A stretch of DNA of 64,000 nucleotides, taken from Sandaracinobacteroides saxicola (GTDB lineage Bacteria > Pseudomonadota > Alphaproteobacteria > Sphingomonadales > Sphingomonadaceae). The number at the start of each line of letters is the position of its first letter. Position 1 is the stretch's first letter. The notes beneath the pieces are model-generated. The model saw only the letters and a program-made list of their open reading frames with translations. It did not search any database and was not told where the DNA came from. Shown here in pieces: positions 23,384 to 32,465 of this stretch. The stretch is taken from NCBI RefSeq assembly GCF_014117445.1, contig NZ_CP059851.1, positions 620,001 through 684,000 on the forward strand, written 5' to 3'. A program made the translations under genes and the position numbers.

Positions 23384-24667
23384 ATGAGCAGCGAATTGAT
23401 CGGTCGGATCCGGCGTCTGGTGACCGAGGGCGGCATGTCGAAGTCGGGGCTGGCGCGGGCGGCGGGGTTGCACGCTAACACGCTGCGCGAGCTGGAGGGC
23501 GAGGGCTGGAACCCGACAGCGGAGACGTTGCGCAAGCTGGAGAGTTTCCTGTTCGAAAGCGACGAGACGCCGGTGCTGGTCCCGACCGAGGCGATCATCG
23601 AGGAGGCGCGCAACGGCCGGATGTTCATTCTGGTCGATGACGAGGACCGGGAGAATGAGGGCGACCTGGTGATCCCGGCGCAGATGGCGACGCCGGATGC
23701 GATCAACTTCATGGCGAAGCATGGCCGCGGCCTCATTTGCCTGACGCTGGCGTCGGAGCGGGTGAAGGCGCTGGGGCTGCCGCTGATGGCGCAGCACAAT
23801 GGCACGCGGCATTCGACGGCCTTCACCGTCAGCATCGAGGCGAAAGAGGGCGTGACGACCGGCATCAGCGCGGCGGATCGGGCGCGGACGATCGCGGTGG
23901 CGATCGATGCGGCAAAGGGCCCGGACCATCTGGTGTCGCCGGGGCATGTGTTTCCGCTGGCGGCGCGGGATGGCGGCGTGCTGGTGCGCGCCGGGCATAC
24001 CGAGGCGGCGGTGGATGTCAGCCGGCTGGCGGGGCTGAACCCCTCCGGCGTGATATGCGAGATCATGCGCGACGATGGCACGATGGCGCGGCTGGATGAC
24101 CTGGTGCTGTTCGCGCGCCAGCATGGGTTGAAGATCGGCACGATCCGCGACCTGATCGCCTATCGCATGCAGCACGACCATCTGCTGCGCCCGGTGGCGC
24201 AGGTGGAGATCGACAGCATGCACGGCGGGCGCTGGACGGCGAAGACCTATCGCAACAGCGCCGATGGCGCCGAGCATATCGTGCTGCAGAAGGGGCGGAT
24301 CGACGGCGCGAAGCCCACATTGGTTCGCGTACATGTGCAGTCAATGTTCACCGACCTGTTCGGCGAGGTGGGCGGGCGCAGCGGGCTGATTCCGCGGGCG
24401 ATGGAGGCGATCGCGGCGGAAGGGGCGGGCGTGCTGGTGGTGATCCGCGACGCGCGCATGGACGCGATCAGCAGCCAGATGCGGGCGAAGGACCAGGGCG
24501 AGCCGTTCACGCTGCGCGATTATGGCGCCGGCGCGCAGATCCTGGTCGATCTGGGGGTGAGCGACATGGTGCTGCTGTCGACGAGCCACCGCAGCTATGT
24601 GGGGCTGGCGGGCTATGGGTTGAACGTGGTGGGCGAGCGCAGCCTGCTGGCGCAGGAGAGCATATGA
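23384..24667 (+). CDS. ribB: 3,4-dihydroxy-2-butanone 4-phosphate synthase with N-terminal HTH and degenerate RibA domain
   Basis: A 427-residue fusion. Residues about 3-58 form a helix-turn-helix resembling XRE domains ([20 protein letters not shown]). Residues about 65-265 are the RibB enzyme, which makes the four-carbon riboflavin precursor from ribulose 5-phosphate: [62 protein letters not shown]. The C-terminal part is GTP cyclohydrolase II-like but the zinc cysteines are absent (the motif reads [14 protein letters not shown]), so RibA activity is unlikely. Its stop overlaps ribH (ATGA). Confidence 0.92.
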   Translation: MSSELIGRIRRLVTEGGMSKSGLARAAGLHANTLRELEGEGWNPTAETLRKLESFLFESDETPVLVPTEAIIEEARNGRMFILVDDEDRENEGDLVIPAQMATPDAINFMAKHGRGLICLTLASERVKALGLPLMAQHNGTRHSTAFTVSIEAKEGVTTGISAADRARTIAVAIDAAKGPDHLVSPGHVFPLAARDGGVLVRAGHTEAAVDVSRLAGLNPSGVICEIMRDDGTMARLDDLVLFARQHGLKIGTIRDLIAYRMQHDHLLRPVAQVEIDSMHGGRWTAKTYRNSADGAEHIVLQKGRIDGAKPTLVRVHVQSMFTDLFGEVGGRSGLIPRAMEAIAAEGAGVLVVIRDARMDAISSQMRAKDQGEPFTLRDYGAGAQILVDLGVSDMVLLSTSHRSYVGLAGYGLNVVGERSLLAQESI

Positions 24668-25089
24668 TGGCGCATATCGGAATCGTGGCGGCCGGATTCT
24701 ATCGGCACATATTGGACATGCAGCTGGCCGGCGCGCGGGCGGCGCTGAAGGCGGCAGGTGCCACGCACGAGCTGGTCGAGGTGCCGGGCGCGCTGGAGAT
24801 TCCGGGGGCCATCGGCCTGGCGACGGAGACCGGGCGTTATGACGGGTTCGTCGCGCTGGGGTGCGTGATCCGGGGGGAGACATACCATTTCGAGATTGTG
24901 GCCGGCGAGAGCGCGCGGGGGATCATGGCGCTGACCATGGACGGGCTGGCGATCGGCAATGGCATCCTGACGGTGGAGAATGAGGCCCAGGCGATCGCGC
25001 GGGCGGACCCGGGGCAGAAGAACAAGGCGGGCGAGGCGGTGGCGGCGATGCTGGCGCTGCTGGCGCTGCGGGAGAAGTTCGCGGGGTAA
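24664..25089 (+). CDS. ribH: 6,7-dimethyl-8-ribityllumazine synthase
   Basis: A 141-residue lumazine synthase that joins the RibB product to the pyrimidine precursor. The motifs [36 protein letters not shown] (with the catalytic His in YHFEI) and [12 protein letters not shown] are all present. The start ATG at 24664 overlaps the ribB stop; ATG 24667 is the next codon and also possible. RibE and RibD are not in this window. Confidence 0.96.
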   Translation: MMAHIGIVAAGFYRHILDMQLAGARAALKAAGATHELVEVPGALEIPGAIGLATETGRYDGFVALGCVIRGETYHFEIVAGESARGIMALTMDGLAIGNGILTVENEAQAIARADPGQKNKAGEAVAAMLALLALREKFAG

Positions 25090-25095
25090 GAACAT

Positions 25096-25120
25096 CCTTC
25101 GACAGGCTCAGGATGAGCGG
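25096..25120. repeat. Dispersed sphingomonad-type repeat fragment
   Basis: The 25-bp stretch starting CCTTCGACAGGCTCAGGATG and ending AGCGG, just after ribH, matches a short element I recall as very common between genes in sphingomonad genomes. One copy was seen in this window. Its role is unknown. Confidence 0.5.
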
Positions 25121-25125
25121 ATTTT

Positions 25126-25151
25126 CCCCCGGACGGTCGGACGTCCGGGGG
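25126..25151. terminator. Hairpin between convergent ribH and TonB receptor genes
   Basis: Arms CCCCCGGAC (25126-25134) and GTCCGGGGG (25143-25151) are perfect and enclose 8 bases. There is no T-run on either strand, so it is not a classical intrinsic terminator. Its place between two converging genes suggests a role as a bidirectional stop or 3'-end stabiliser. Confidence 0.5.
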
Positions 25152-25160
25152 TGTCGCGCA

Positions 25161-27728
25161 TCAGAACCGCATGGTACCCTCGATGCCGAAGGTGCGGGGG
25201 GCGCCGCGGCTGAGGTAATCCTGGTAGAAGGCGTTCAGGTTGAGGCCGTAGACATAGTAGAATTTGTTGCTGATGTTCTTGCCCCACAGGCTGACGCTGT
25301 ATTTCTCGTCATAGGTGTAGGTCAGGCGCGCGTTGAACAGCCAGTAGCCCGGGTTGCCGCAGGCGAGTTCGGGGGTGGCGGCAAGGATGCGGGCGCCCGG
25401 CGCGGGCGCGTTGCACGGGTTCTGGTTGTAGTTTTTGAACGGGTCGAAATAATATTTGCCCATATATTGGGTGTCGCCGCGCAGGTGCAGCTTGTGCTTG
25501 TCCGCCTGAACGATGTCCCAATCGAAGCCGGCGGTGAAGGTGACGCTGGGGGCGTTCGGGAAGGGGTTGCCGTTGATGTTGAGCGTCAGCGCGCTGGGGT
25601 CGGCGGGGTTGACCTTGTTGCCCTTATACTGGCTGTTGAGGAGGCCGAGCGCGGCGTCGATCTTGAACCCGTCGGCCAGTTGCGCCTGGAGTTCCGCCTC
25701 TCCACCATAGATGCGGCCCTTGGCGGAGCGCAGGAAGCTGGTGGCGCCGATGATCTGGGCGATCTGCTGGTTGCTGTAGTCATAGTAGAAACCGGCGAGG
25801 TTCAGCTGCACCCGGCGGTCGAGGAAGCGGGTCTTCAGGCCGGCCTCGTAGGCGTTCACCTGTTCGGGTTGCAGGTAATAGACCTGGCTGATGTCTTGGT
25901 AGGCGAGGCCGTTGTAGGCACCGGCGCGGTAGCCGCGCGAGTAGCTGATGTAGCCGAGGACATCGTCCGCGAACTTGTAGTCGAGCACGGCGCGGCCGCT
26001 GACCCGGCCGGTCTTTTCCTGCTGCCGGACGGTGGGCAGCGCGGCATTGTAGGGGAAGCTGTAGGGCACGGTGGAGGCGATGATGCCCTTGCCCGACAGG
26101 TCATAGACGACGGTGCGCGCGTCCTTGTAGCGCACCGTGTCCCAGGTGTAGCGCAGGCCGACCGTCAGGCTGAGCGCGTCGGTGAGGTCGTAGGCGAGCT
26201 CCCCATAAAGCGCGGTGGAGGGGCGCTGTACGGTGTAGCGCTGCTCGGCGAGGATCGGCCCGAACGGCGGCGCGCCGGCGGCGAAGCAGGCGTTCTGCGC
26301 GGCGTTGCCGGCGGCGGAGTTCGTCGCGGCGACGTCGGCCTGGAAGGCGATCAGGGTGCGTGCGTCATAATAGCCATTGGGGTTGATGACGATGGGCGCG
26401 CAGAAGCCGGGCGACGCCGGGGTGAGCGCGGGGTTGAGCAGGAAGGCCGGGATGGTTTTCAGCGAGTTGCCGACCGCGATCGGGATGTTGTTGAAGCTGC
26501 CGGGAATGCCCAGGCCGGTGAGGACGGGTCGGAGGAAACCGAAGAAGTCGGGCTGGTTGACGGTTTTGATGGTGTCGATGCCGAAATAGGCGCCGGCGAT
26601 GATGCGGAACCTGTCGCCGGTGTAGTTGAGCCGCAGGTCCTGGTTGAAATTGTCGGATTTGCTGTCGTAGCGGATGGCGCAGACATTGTTCGGCGAGCCG
26701 TCGCAGTCGAAGGGCGAGAGCTTGTATTTGCTGCTGTCGTAACCGGTGATCGAGGTGAGGGTGAGCTTGTCGTTCAGCTCGAACGCGATGCTGAGCGAGG
26801 CGCCGACCGAGGAGGTGAAATAGCGGCCCGCCGTGTCGGCCTGCACCTCATTCTGTTTCAGGATGCGGCCGCCGAGTTCCGGGCGGGGGACGAAGCGGGA
26901 GTAGCCGCCGGCATCGGTGCGGTTCTGCAGGTAGCCGATGCCATAGGGCAGGTCCTGCCAGGGGTTGTTGCGGGCGCCATAGACTTTGAAATTGATGTCG
27001 ACGCTGTCGCCGCGGTAGCGGGCGGACAGGCGGCCGCCGATATTGTCGGTGGTGGCGAAATCGCGGTTCAGCGTGGGGTTGTAGGTATAGCCGTCACCGC
27101 GGGCGAAGGTGCCGGCGATGCGGATGCCAAATTTGTCTGGCACGAGCGTGGCTTCGGCCGCGGCCTGGGCGGTGAAGGTGTTGAAGCGGCCGAAGCCGAG
27201 GGTGACGGTGCCGTTGTCCGCGCCGAGGCCGGGCTTTCGCGTGATGAAGTTGATGGCGCCGCCGGTGGTGTTGCGGCCATAGAGCGTGCCCTGCGGACCG
27301 CGCAGCACCTCCACCCGTTCGAGGTCATAGAGCTGCTGGCCGTGGCTGGCGCGGAAGCTCTGGTAGACTTCATCGACATAGACGCCGACGGGGGAGGCGG
27401 TGGAGGCGGAGAATTCATTGGCGACCGAGATGCCGCGCAGCGAGAAGTTGGGCTGGGTGGTGCCATAGGGCGTGGTGACCTGGAGGTTGGGGAGCGAGCC
27501 CATCAGGTCGCTGGTTTGCGCGATGCCGCGCGCCTGCAACTGTTCATAGCCGAAGGCGCTGACCGCGGCGGGCACGTCCTGCAGGTTCTGGGCGCGTTTC
27601 TGGGCGGTGACGACGATTTCCTCCAGGCCGGTGTCGGCGGGGGCCGCGGCGGTTTGCGCCATGGCGACAGTCGAGAGCGCGGTGGTGCTGGCGAGCATCA
27701 TCAGGCGCAGGGTCATTTTGTGGGTCAT
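25161..27728 (-). CDS. TonB-dependent outer-membrane receptor
   Basis: An 855-residue beta-barrel receptor. It has a signal peptide (LMMLASTTALSTVAMA), a TonB-box region EEIVVTAQKRAQNLQDVPAA, the plug domain (PNFSLRGISVANE, VYVDEVYQSF, LYDLERVEVLRGPQGTLYGRNTTGGAINFITRKPG) and barrel strands ending with an aromatic/basic FGIEGTMRF terminus. This is the family used by sphingomonads to import bulky carbon sources and iron complexes. It is the last gene of the minus-strand accessory cluster, 34 bp after the unknown 198-aa gene, so its ligand is probably the substrate of that pathway. Confidence 0.95.
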   Translation of the reverse strand: MTHKMTLRLMMLASTTALSTVAMAQTAAAPADTGLEEIVVTAQKRAQNLQDVPAAVSAFGYEQLQARGIAQTSDLMGSLPNLQVTTPYGTTQPNFSLRGISVANEFSASTASPVGVYVDEVYQSFRASHGQQLYDLERVEVLRGPQGTLYGRNTTGGAINFITRKPGLGADNGTVTLGFGRFNTFTAQAAAEATLVPDKFGIRIAGTFARGDGYTYNPTLNRDFATTDNIGGRLSARYRGDSVDINFKVYGARNNPWQDLPYGIGYLQNRTDAGGYSRFVPRPELGGRILKQNEVQADTAGRYFTSSVGASLSIAFELNDKLTLTSITGYDSSKYKLSPFDCDGSPNNVCAIRYDSKSDNFNQDLRLNYTGDRFRIIAGAYFGIDTIKTVNQPDFFGFLRPVLTGLGIPGSFNNIPIAVGNSLKTIPAFLLNPALTPASPGFCAPIVINPNGYYDARTLIAFQADVAATNSAAGNAAQNACFAAGAPPFGPILAEQRYTVQRPSTALYGELAYDLTDALSLTVGLRYTWDTVRYKDARTVVYDLSGKGIIASTVPYSFPYNAALPTVRQQEKTGRVSGRAVLDYKFADDVLGYISYSRGYRAGAYNGLAYQDISQVYYLQPEQVNAYEAGLKTRFLDRRVQLNLAGFYYDYSNQQIAQIIGATSFLRSAKGRIYGGEAELQAQLADGFKIDAALGLLNSQYKGNKVNPADPSALTLNINGNPFPNAPSVTFTAGFDWDIVQADKHKLHLRGDTQYMGKYYFDPFKNYNQNPCNAPAPGARILAATPELACGNPGYWLFNARLTYTYDEKYSVSLWGKNISNKFYYVYGLNLNAFYQDYLSRGAPRTFGIEGTMRF

Positions 27729-27762
27729 GTTCTTCCTCCCGGTTTTATTGTGATGGTTTTGG

Positions 27763-28359
27763 TCATGCGCGGCCCGCGGCTGCTTCGGCGGCGCGGGTTC
27801 GGCCGGACAGGCGGATCAGCTCTTCGTGCAGCTCGAACCAGACGCTGTGGTAGCTGTCGAGGAGCGGGGCGGCCATGAAGCGGATGTCGCCGGCGGTGAG
27901 GCGGGCGAGGGCGGTGGCGAAGCGCGGTGTGTAGCGGGCGAGGCGGGGGGCGAGGGCGGCGGCCGCCGCGACGATGGGGGTGAGGCGCGCGTGGATGCCG
28001 GCGAGGCGGGCGAGGATCGCGGCGTCGTAGGCGGCGTCGGCGTGGTCGTTGGGCTGTCCGTCGCGGAGTTGCCAGTCGGCGACGAGTGCCTTGAAGGCGG
28101 CGTTGATGGCGTGGAAGCTGTCGTAGAGCGCGGCGGCGGCGATGGGATCGGCGGCGGCGCGTTCGGCGGCGAGGGCGGCGTCGGCGGCGGCCTGGCCGGC
28201 GGGGCTGAGGCGGGCGCCGAGTTTGGTGGCGGTGGCGAGACCGGCGGTTTCGAGGGTGGCGAGGTCGGCGGCGGGGTCGCGGCCGAGCACGTCGGGGAGC
28301 GCCTCGGGCTTGGCAAAGCCCTTGAGGCGGAGCGCGATGAGGAGGTCGGGCGCGGTCAT
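27763..28359 (-). CDS. Unknown 198-aa protein with a winged-helix-like N-terminus
   Basis: Residues 1-70 (LLIALRLKGFAKPEALPDVL, TLETAGLATATKLGARLSPAG) look like a winged helix-turn-helix, as in MarR/PadR-like proteins. The rest is mostly helical and ends in an acidic-aromatic stretch (SYHSVWFELHEELIRLSGR). I do not recognise a family with certainty. Its start overlaps the acyl-CoA synthetase stop (ATGA). A similar protein may be a small partner of the dikinase-like enzymes across the divergent promoter; this is inference only. Confidence 0.75.
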   Translation of the reverse strand: MTAPDLLIALRLKGFAKPEALPDVLGRDPAADLATLETAGLATATKLGARLSPAGQAAADAALAAERAAADPIAAAALYDSFHAINAAFKALVADWQLRDGQPNDHADAAYDAAILARLAGIHARLTPIVAAAAALAPRLARYTPRFATALARLTAGDIRFMAAPLLDSYHSVWFELHEELIRLSGRTRAAEAAAGRA

Positions 28360-29870
28360 GCGGCGGCTTTCAGCGCGCGGGCGCAGTGGCCGCGGTCGGG
28401 GCGGGCGGCCCAGTCGCGCTTGAGCGTGGCCTTGTCGAGCTTGCCGGTCTCGGTGCGGGGCAGTTGCGCCACGAAGGCGAGCCAGCGCGGGCGCTTGGGC
28501 GGTGAGAGCAGCGCGGCGAGGGCGGCGAGGAGGCCGGGCGTGTCCTGGGGCATGCCGGGTTCGAGCTGGACGAGGGCCTGGACGGCTTCGCCGAGGTCGT
28601 CGTCCGGCACGCCGAACACGGCGCAATCGGCGACGCCCGGTTGTGCCATCAGCGCGTCCTCGATCTCGCGCGGGTAGATGTTGACGCCGCCGCTGATGAT
28701 GGTGAAGGCGCGGCGGTCGGTGAGGTAGAGGTAGCCGTCGGCATCGACATGGCCGATGTCGCCCATGGTGGCCCAGCCCTGGGCATTGTGCGCGGCGGCG
28801 GTCTTTTCGGGGGCGTTGTGGTAGGCGAGGCCGCCGCTGCCGGAGAAATAGACCATGCCCGTCTGGCCGGGCGGCAGTTCCTGGCCGGCGTCGTCCAGGA
28901 TGTGGATCTTGCAGCCATGGGCGCGGCCGGCGGTACCGGGGCGGGCGAGCCATTCGGCGCTGGTCGCATGGGTGAAGCCGACGCTTTCGGTGCCGCTGTA
29001 ATATTCGTGGAGGATCGGCCCCCACCAGTCGATCATGGCGCGCTTGACGTGCGGCGGGCAGGGGGCGGCGCCGTGGATGGCGCGGATATGGCTGGAGAGG
29101 TCGTGCGCGGGCCGCGGGTTGAGGGCGAGCAGGCGGACGAACATGGTCGGCACCCACTGGCTGTGGGTGACGCGGTGGGTTTCGATGAGCGCGAGCGCCT
29201 GCGCGGCGTCAAACTTTGCCATGCCGATGACGGTGCCGCCGACGCGGAGCAGGTTCATGGCGAAGCGCAGCGGCGCGGCGTGATAGAGCGGGGCGGGGGT
29301 GAGGAAGATGCTGCCATCGTCGAGACCGAACAGCAGGCGGGCGCGTTCGACGCGGCGGGCCTCGCTGCCGAGCGGCGCGAGGGTGAGGGCGCGCTTGACG
29401 CCCTTCGGGCGGCCGGTGGAGCCGCTGGTGTAGAGCATGTCGCCCCCTTCCAACGCCGGGGCGGGGGGTGCGGTGGTGGGGGCGAGGGCATCGGCGAGGG
29501 AGAGGATGGTGAGGGGAAGGCCGGCAGCGGCGGTGGCGGCGATTGTCTGGTGCGGGGGGTCGGTGATCAGGGCCCTGGCGCCGGAATCGGCGAGGAGGTA
29601 GGCGAGTTCGGGGACGGTCGCTTTCGCTGGGAGGGGGAGATAGTAGAGCCCGCTGCGCTGCGCGGCCCAGGCGGCGGCGAAGAAGGCGGGGCTGTTGTTC
29701 AGGAGAAGGGCGACCGTGTCGCGCGGTTGCAGGCCGAGGGCGTGCAGGCGGGCGGCGGCGTGGGCGGATTGCTGGTCGAGATCGGCGTAGCTGAGGCGGT
29801 CGTCGTCGATGATGACGGCGGCGCGGCCGGGATCGCGCGCGGCGATGGTGGCGGGGGAGAGGCCGCTCAT
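28356..29870 (-). CDS. AMP-dependent acyl-CoA synthetase
   Basis: A 504-residue adenylate-forming enzyme (ANL family) that activates a carboxylic acid to its CoA thioester. Motifs: P-loop LYTSGSTGRPKGVKRAL, EYYSGTESVGFTHAT, GWATMGDIGHVDADGYLYLTDR, SGGVNIYPREIEDAL, and the catalytic Lys in TETGKLDKATLKR. The A3 motif and GVNIYP are complete, so it should be active. Substrate unknown; fatty acid, aromatic acid or steroid side-chain acid are all possible. It overlaps both neighbours by ATGA. Confidence 0.95.
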   Translation of the reverse strand: MSGLSPATIAARDPGRAAVIIDDDRLSYADLDQQSAHAAARLHALGLQPRDTVALLLNNSPAFFAAAWAAQRSGLYYLPLPAKATVPELAYLLADSGARALITDPPHQTIAATAAAGLPLTILSLADALAPTTAPPAPALEGGDMLYTSGSTGRPKGVKRALTLAPLGSEARRVERARLLFGLDDGSIFLTPAPLYHAAPLRFAMNLLRVGGTVIGMAKFDAAQALALIETHRVTHSQWVPTMFVRLLALNPRPAHDLSSHIRAIHGAAPCPPHVKRAMIDWWGPILHEYYSGTESVGFTHATSAEWLARPGTAGRAHGCKIHILDDAGQELPPGQTGMVYFSGSGGLAYHNAPEKTAAAHNAQGWATMGDIGHVDADGYLYLTDRRAFTIISGGVNIYPREIEDALMAQPGVADCAVFGVPDDDLGEAVQALVQLEPGMPQDTPGLLAALAALLSPPKRPRWLAFVAQLPRTETGKLDKATLKRDWAARPDRGHCARALKAAA

Positions 29871-30475
29871 GCCGGCACGCGCGCCGCAGCGACGTTGGCA
29901 GCGGCGATGTGCGCGGTTTCGTTGATGCTGTAGGGGGTCAGGCGTTTCAGCGTGCGGGCGCCGAGGCGGGTGACGGAGCCATAGCCGAGCACGAAGCGCG
30001 CCTCCCCCGGGATGCGGAGCGCGTGGCTGAGCAGGATGTTGATCGGGAAGCCGTGGGTGAAGACGGCAACGGTGCTGCCGCCGCCGGCGAGGATGGCGGC
30101 GAAACCGGCGAGGACGTCGGCGCGGAAGGCGGCGGCATCGACGCCGAAATAGGGCAGCGGATCGGTGAGGAAGCGCAGCCATTCGTCGCGGCCGCGGGCG
30201 CGGACGGTTTCCAGGCTGGCGTAGCGGCCGGTGAGGCGGTCGGTCTCGGCGATCAGAGGCTGCGGTTCGATGGGGAGGCTGAGGGCGCGGGCGAGCGGGG
30301 CGGCGGTGGCATCGGCGCGGATCATGCCGCTGGAGACGATGCGGTCGATGGGTTCGGCCGCCAGCAGGTTGGCGGTGATGGAGGCCTGGACCTGGCCTTC
30401 GGGCGACAGCGGCGGATCGCCGGCGAGGTCGGGGCCGACGAGCGGCTGGCCGTGGCGGATGAGGATCAGTTGCAT
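29867..30475 (-). CDS. Histidine phosphatase-superfamily protein
   Basis: A 202-residue phosphoglycerate mutase-like protein. It starts MQLILIRHGQPLV, with the catalytic RHG (His8), and includes IVSSGMIRADATAAPLARAL and the second histidine in VAVFTHGFPINILLSHALR. It probably removes phosphate from a small molecule. That an acid phosphatase lies in the same operon as an activating synthetase, opposite a phosphotransferase-like pair, suggests a phosphorylated pathway intermediate. The longer open frame upstream was rejected because this ATG directly precedes the fold. Confidence 0.9.
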   Translation of the reverse strand: MQLILIRHGQPLVGPDLAGDPPLSPEGQVQASITANLLAAEPIDRIVSSGMIRADATAAPLARALSLPIEPQPLIAETDRLTGRYASLETVRARGRDEWLRFLTDPLPYFGVDAAAFRADVLAGFAAILAGGGSTVAVFTHGFPINILLSHALRIPGEARFVLGYGSVTRLGARTLKRLTPYSINETAHIAAANVAAARVPA

Positions 30476-30552
30476 GGGATCAGCGCTGCCACCATGCGAA
30501 ACTGATATCAGCGTCACTTTGTTGGGCAAAGCTGGCGGAGAGGAGAGGCATG
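30476..30552. promoter_or_regulatory. Spacer with palindromes between the SDR and phosphatase genes
   Basis: This 77-bp gap is the only real break in the minus-strand operon. It contains the perfect palindrome CTGATATCAG (30502-30511) and a small inverted repeat CTTTG-TTGGG-CAAAG. An internal promoter or operator is possible, but no clear -35/-10 pair can be assigned. Confidence 0.4.
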
Positions 30553-31284
30553 TCAGGCGCTCCGCAGCGCGTGGTAGCCGCCGTCGACCTTCAGCTCGAT
30601 GCCGTTGACCCAGCGGCTGGCGCGCGACAGCAGCCAGCGCACCGCTTCGGCGATCTCGTCCGGGCGGCCATGGCGCCCGGTGAGGGCGGCGGCGGCGTCG
30701 AGCCGGTCCTTGCCGATGCTCGCCTCGAAATCCCTGAGGATGGGGGTCTCGACCGGGCCGGGGGAGACGGCGTTGACGCGGATGCCGCGCGGGTGGAGCG
30801 CGGCGGCGGCCATCGACGCCCAGACGAGGGCGCCGCGTTTCGAGATCTGATAGGCCTCCACACCGTCCACGGTGGCGGCGATGGCGTTGGCGGCTTGCGC
30901 GCCGCCCTCGATCAGGGCGCGCACCTGCGGTTCGGGCCAGAGGCAGCGGTGGCCGGTGACGCTGGCGACGATGACGATGGCGGCGCCGTCCGCCAGTTTT
31001 GGTTCAAGCAGGTGGTTGAGCCGCGCCGGGGCGACGGTGTTGACGGCGAGGATGACCGCCGGGGGCGCGGTGCCGGGGACGCCGGCGACATGGGCGATGC
31101 CGGTGAGCGGCCCTTCGATTCGGGCCGCGGCGGAGTCAATGGCGGCGATGTCCGACAGGTCGGCGACGATGTCGGCGCCGGGGGTGCGGTCCAGCGTGAG
31201 GACGGTGTGGCCGTCGCTGCGCAGTTGCGCGGTGAGGGCGGCGCCGATGCCGCTCATGGCGCCGGTGACGAGGATGCGGCTCAT
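30553..31284 (-). CDS. Short-chain dehydrogenase/reductase
   Basis: A 243-residue classical SDR with cofactor motif VTGAMSGIGAALTAQL, the short strand VADLSD, VASVTGH with catalytic Ser-type region, YQISKRGALVWAS (YxxxK) and the C-terminal GIELKVDGGYHAL. The end GGYHA and operon context fit oxidation of a hydroxyl made by the P450. The start ATG overlaps the P450 stop (ATGA). Confidence 0.93.
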   Translation of the reverse strand: MSRILVTGAMSGIGAALTAQLRSDGHTVLTLDRTPGADIVADLSDIAAIDSAAARIEGPLTGIAHVAGVPGTAPPAVILAVNTVAPARLNHLLEPKLADGAAIVIVASVTGHRCLWPEPQVRALIEGGAQAANAIAATVDGVEAYQISKRGALVWASMAAAALHPRGIRVNAVSPGPVETPILRDFEASIGKDRLDAAAALTGRHGRPDEIAEAVRWLLSRASRWVNGIELKVDGGYHALRSA

Positions 31285-32465
31285 GCCCATTCCACCATCA
31301 GGCGGTGGGTGGCGGCGAACCAGTTGCTGGGGTTGCGGGTGGCGGGTTCGACGATGGCGACCCGGGCGATGCGGCGCAGGAAGCTTTCCAGGAACAGCCG
31401 GGTTTCCAGGCGGGCGAGGTGGGCGCCGATGCAGAAATGCGCGCCGGCGCCGAAGCCGACATGCGGATTGGGGTGGCGGCCGGGGTCGAAGATGTCCGGG
31501 TCGGCGAAGACGCGCTCGTCGCGGTTGGCGCTGTTGAACCAGAGCACGACCTTGTCGCCGGCGCGGATCGGCTGATCGCAGAGCGTCATGTCCTCCATCG
31601 CGGTGCGGCGCATCTGGAGCACCGGGGAGACGAAGCGGCACATTTCCTCCACGCATGACCCCACCAGGGTCGGGTCGGCGCGCAATCTGTCGAGCGCGCC
31701 GGGTGTTTCGACCAGCGCCTCCAGGCCTTCCGCCAGCAGGAAGCGCGTGGTTTCGTTGCCGGCGACGGTCAGCAGCATGAAATAGGCGTCGAGGATCTCG
31801 TCGCGGTGGGGGCCGTCGAAATGGCCGGCCAGCGCGCTTGCCACATCGTCGGCGGGGGAGAGCCGCTTGCCGTCGGCCAGCGTACGGAAATAGCGGAACA
31901 GGGCGGCGCGGGCTTCGGCCTGCTCGGTGTCGGTGGCGTGCACGTCGCTCATGGCGTTGGCCCAGCGGGTCAACTGCGGCGCGTCGGCGTCGGGCACGCC
32001 CAGCACCTCGGCGATGACGATCATCGGCAGTTGCAAGGCGATCGTTTCGACGAAATCGAAGGGGCGGTTGACGGGGGCGGCATCGATCAGCCGGTCGACG
32101 ATGGTGGCGATGCGGTCGCCGTGGCGGGCCATGGCGGCGCGTCTGAAGGCGTCGAGGCCGGGGGCGCGCAGCGGGCCGTGGATCGGCTGGTCGGCGTTGT
32201 GGACGCTGGGGTGGCCATGGCCCTCGGCGCGCTTGTCCTTGATCTGGGTGCCGCGGCCCGACCCCAGCCGGCGGTTGTCCCGCGCGGCGGTGACGACATC
32301 GGCGTGGCGGGTGAGGTTCCAGAAGCCCTGGCCGCCCGGCTCCGGGTTCCAGAACGGCGGCGCCCGGTCGCGCAGGCGCCGGAACAGCGCGGCTTCCTGG
32401 CGCCGCGCGAAGACCGAGGTGTCGAGCAGGTCGATCGGCGGATGGGCAAGCGCGGCGGTGGCCAT
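31281..32465 (-). CDS. Cytochrome P450
   Basis: A 394-residue soluble bacterial P450. It has the I-helix AGNETTRFLLAEGLEAL, the K-helix ExxR (EEMCRF), and the haem loop FGAGAHFCIGAHLARLE with axial Cys345. The N-terminal part (RDNRRLGSGRGTQIKDK) and the overall pattern resemble CYP families that hydroxylate fatty acids, terpenes or steroids in alphaproteobacteria, but the substrate is unknown. No ferredoxin or ferredoxin reductase gene is near, so redox partners must come from elsewhere. Confidence 0.96.
   Translation of the reverse strand: MATAALAHPPIDLLDTSVFARRQEAALFRRLRDRAPPFWNPEPGGQGFWNLTRHADVVTAARDNRRLGSGRGTQIKDKRAEGHGHPSVHNADQPIHGPLRAPGLDAFRRAAMARHGDRIATIVDRLIDAAPVNRPFDFVETIALQLPMIVIAEVLGVPDADAPQLTRWANAMSDVHATDTEQAEARAALFRYFRTLADGKRLSPADDVASALAGHFDGPHRDEILDAYFMLLTVAGNETTRFLLAEGLEALVETPGALDRLRADPTLVGSCVEEMCRFVSPVLQMRRTAMEDMTLCDQPIRAGDKVVLWFNSANRDERVFADPDIFDPGRHPNPHVGFGAGAHFCIGAHLARLETRLFLESFLRRIARVAIVEPATRNPSNWFAATHRLMVEWA

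Noticed and set aside
25113-27878. 921-codon open frame on the plus strand antisense to the TonB receptor
   Set aside because: Gly/Ala/Asp/Val-rich shadow translation; the receptor on the other strand has full family motifs.
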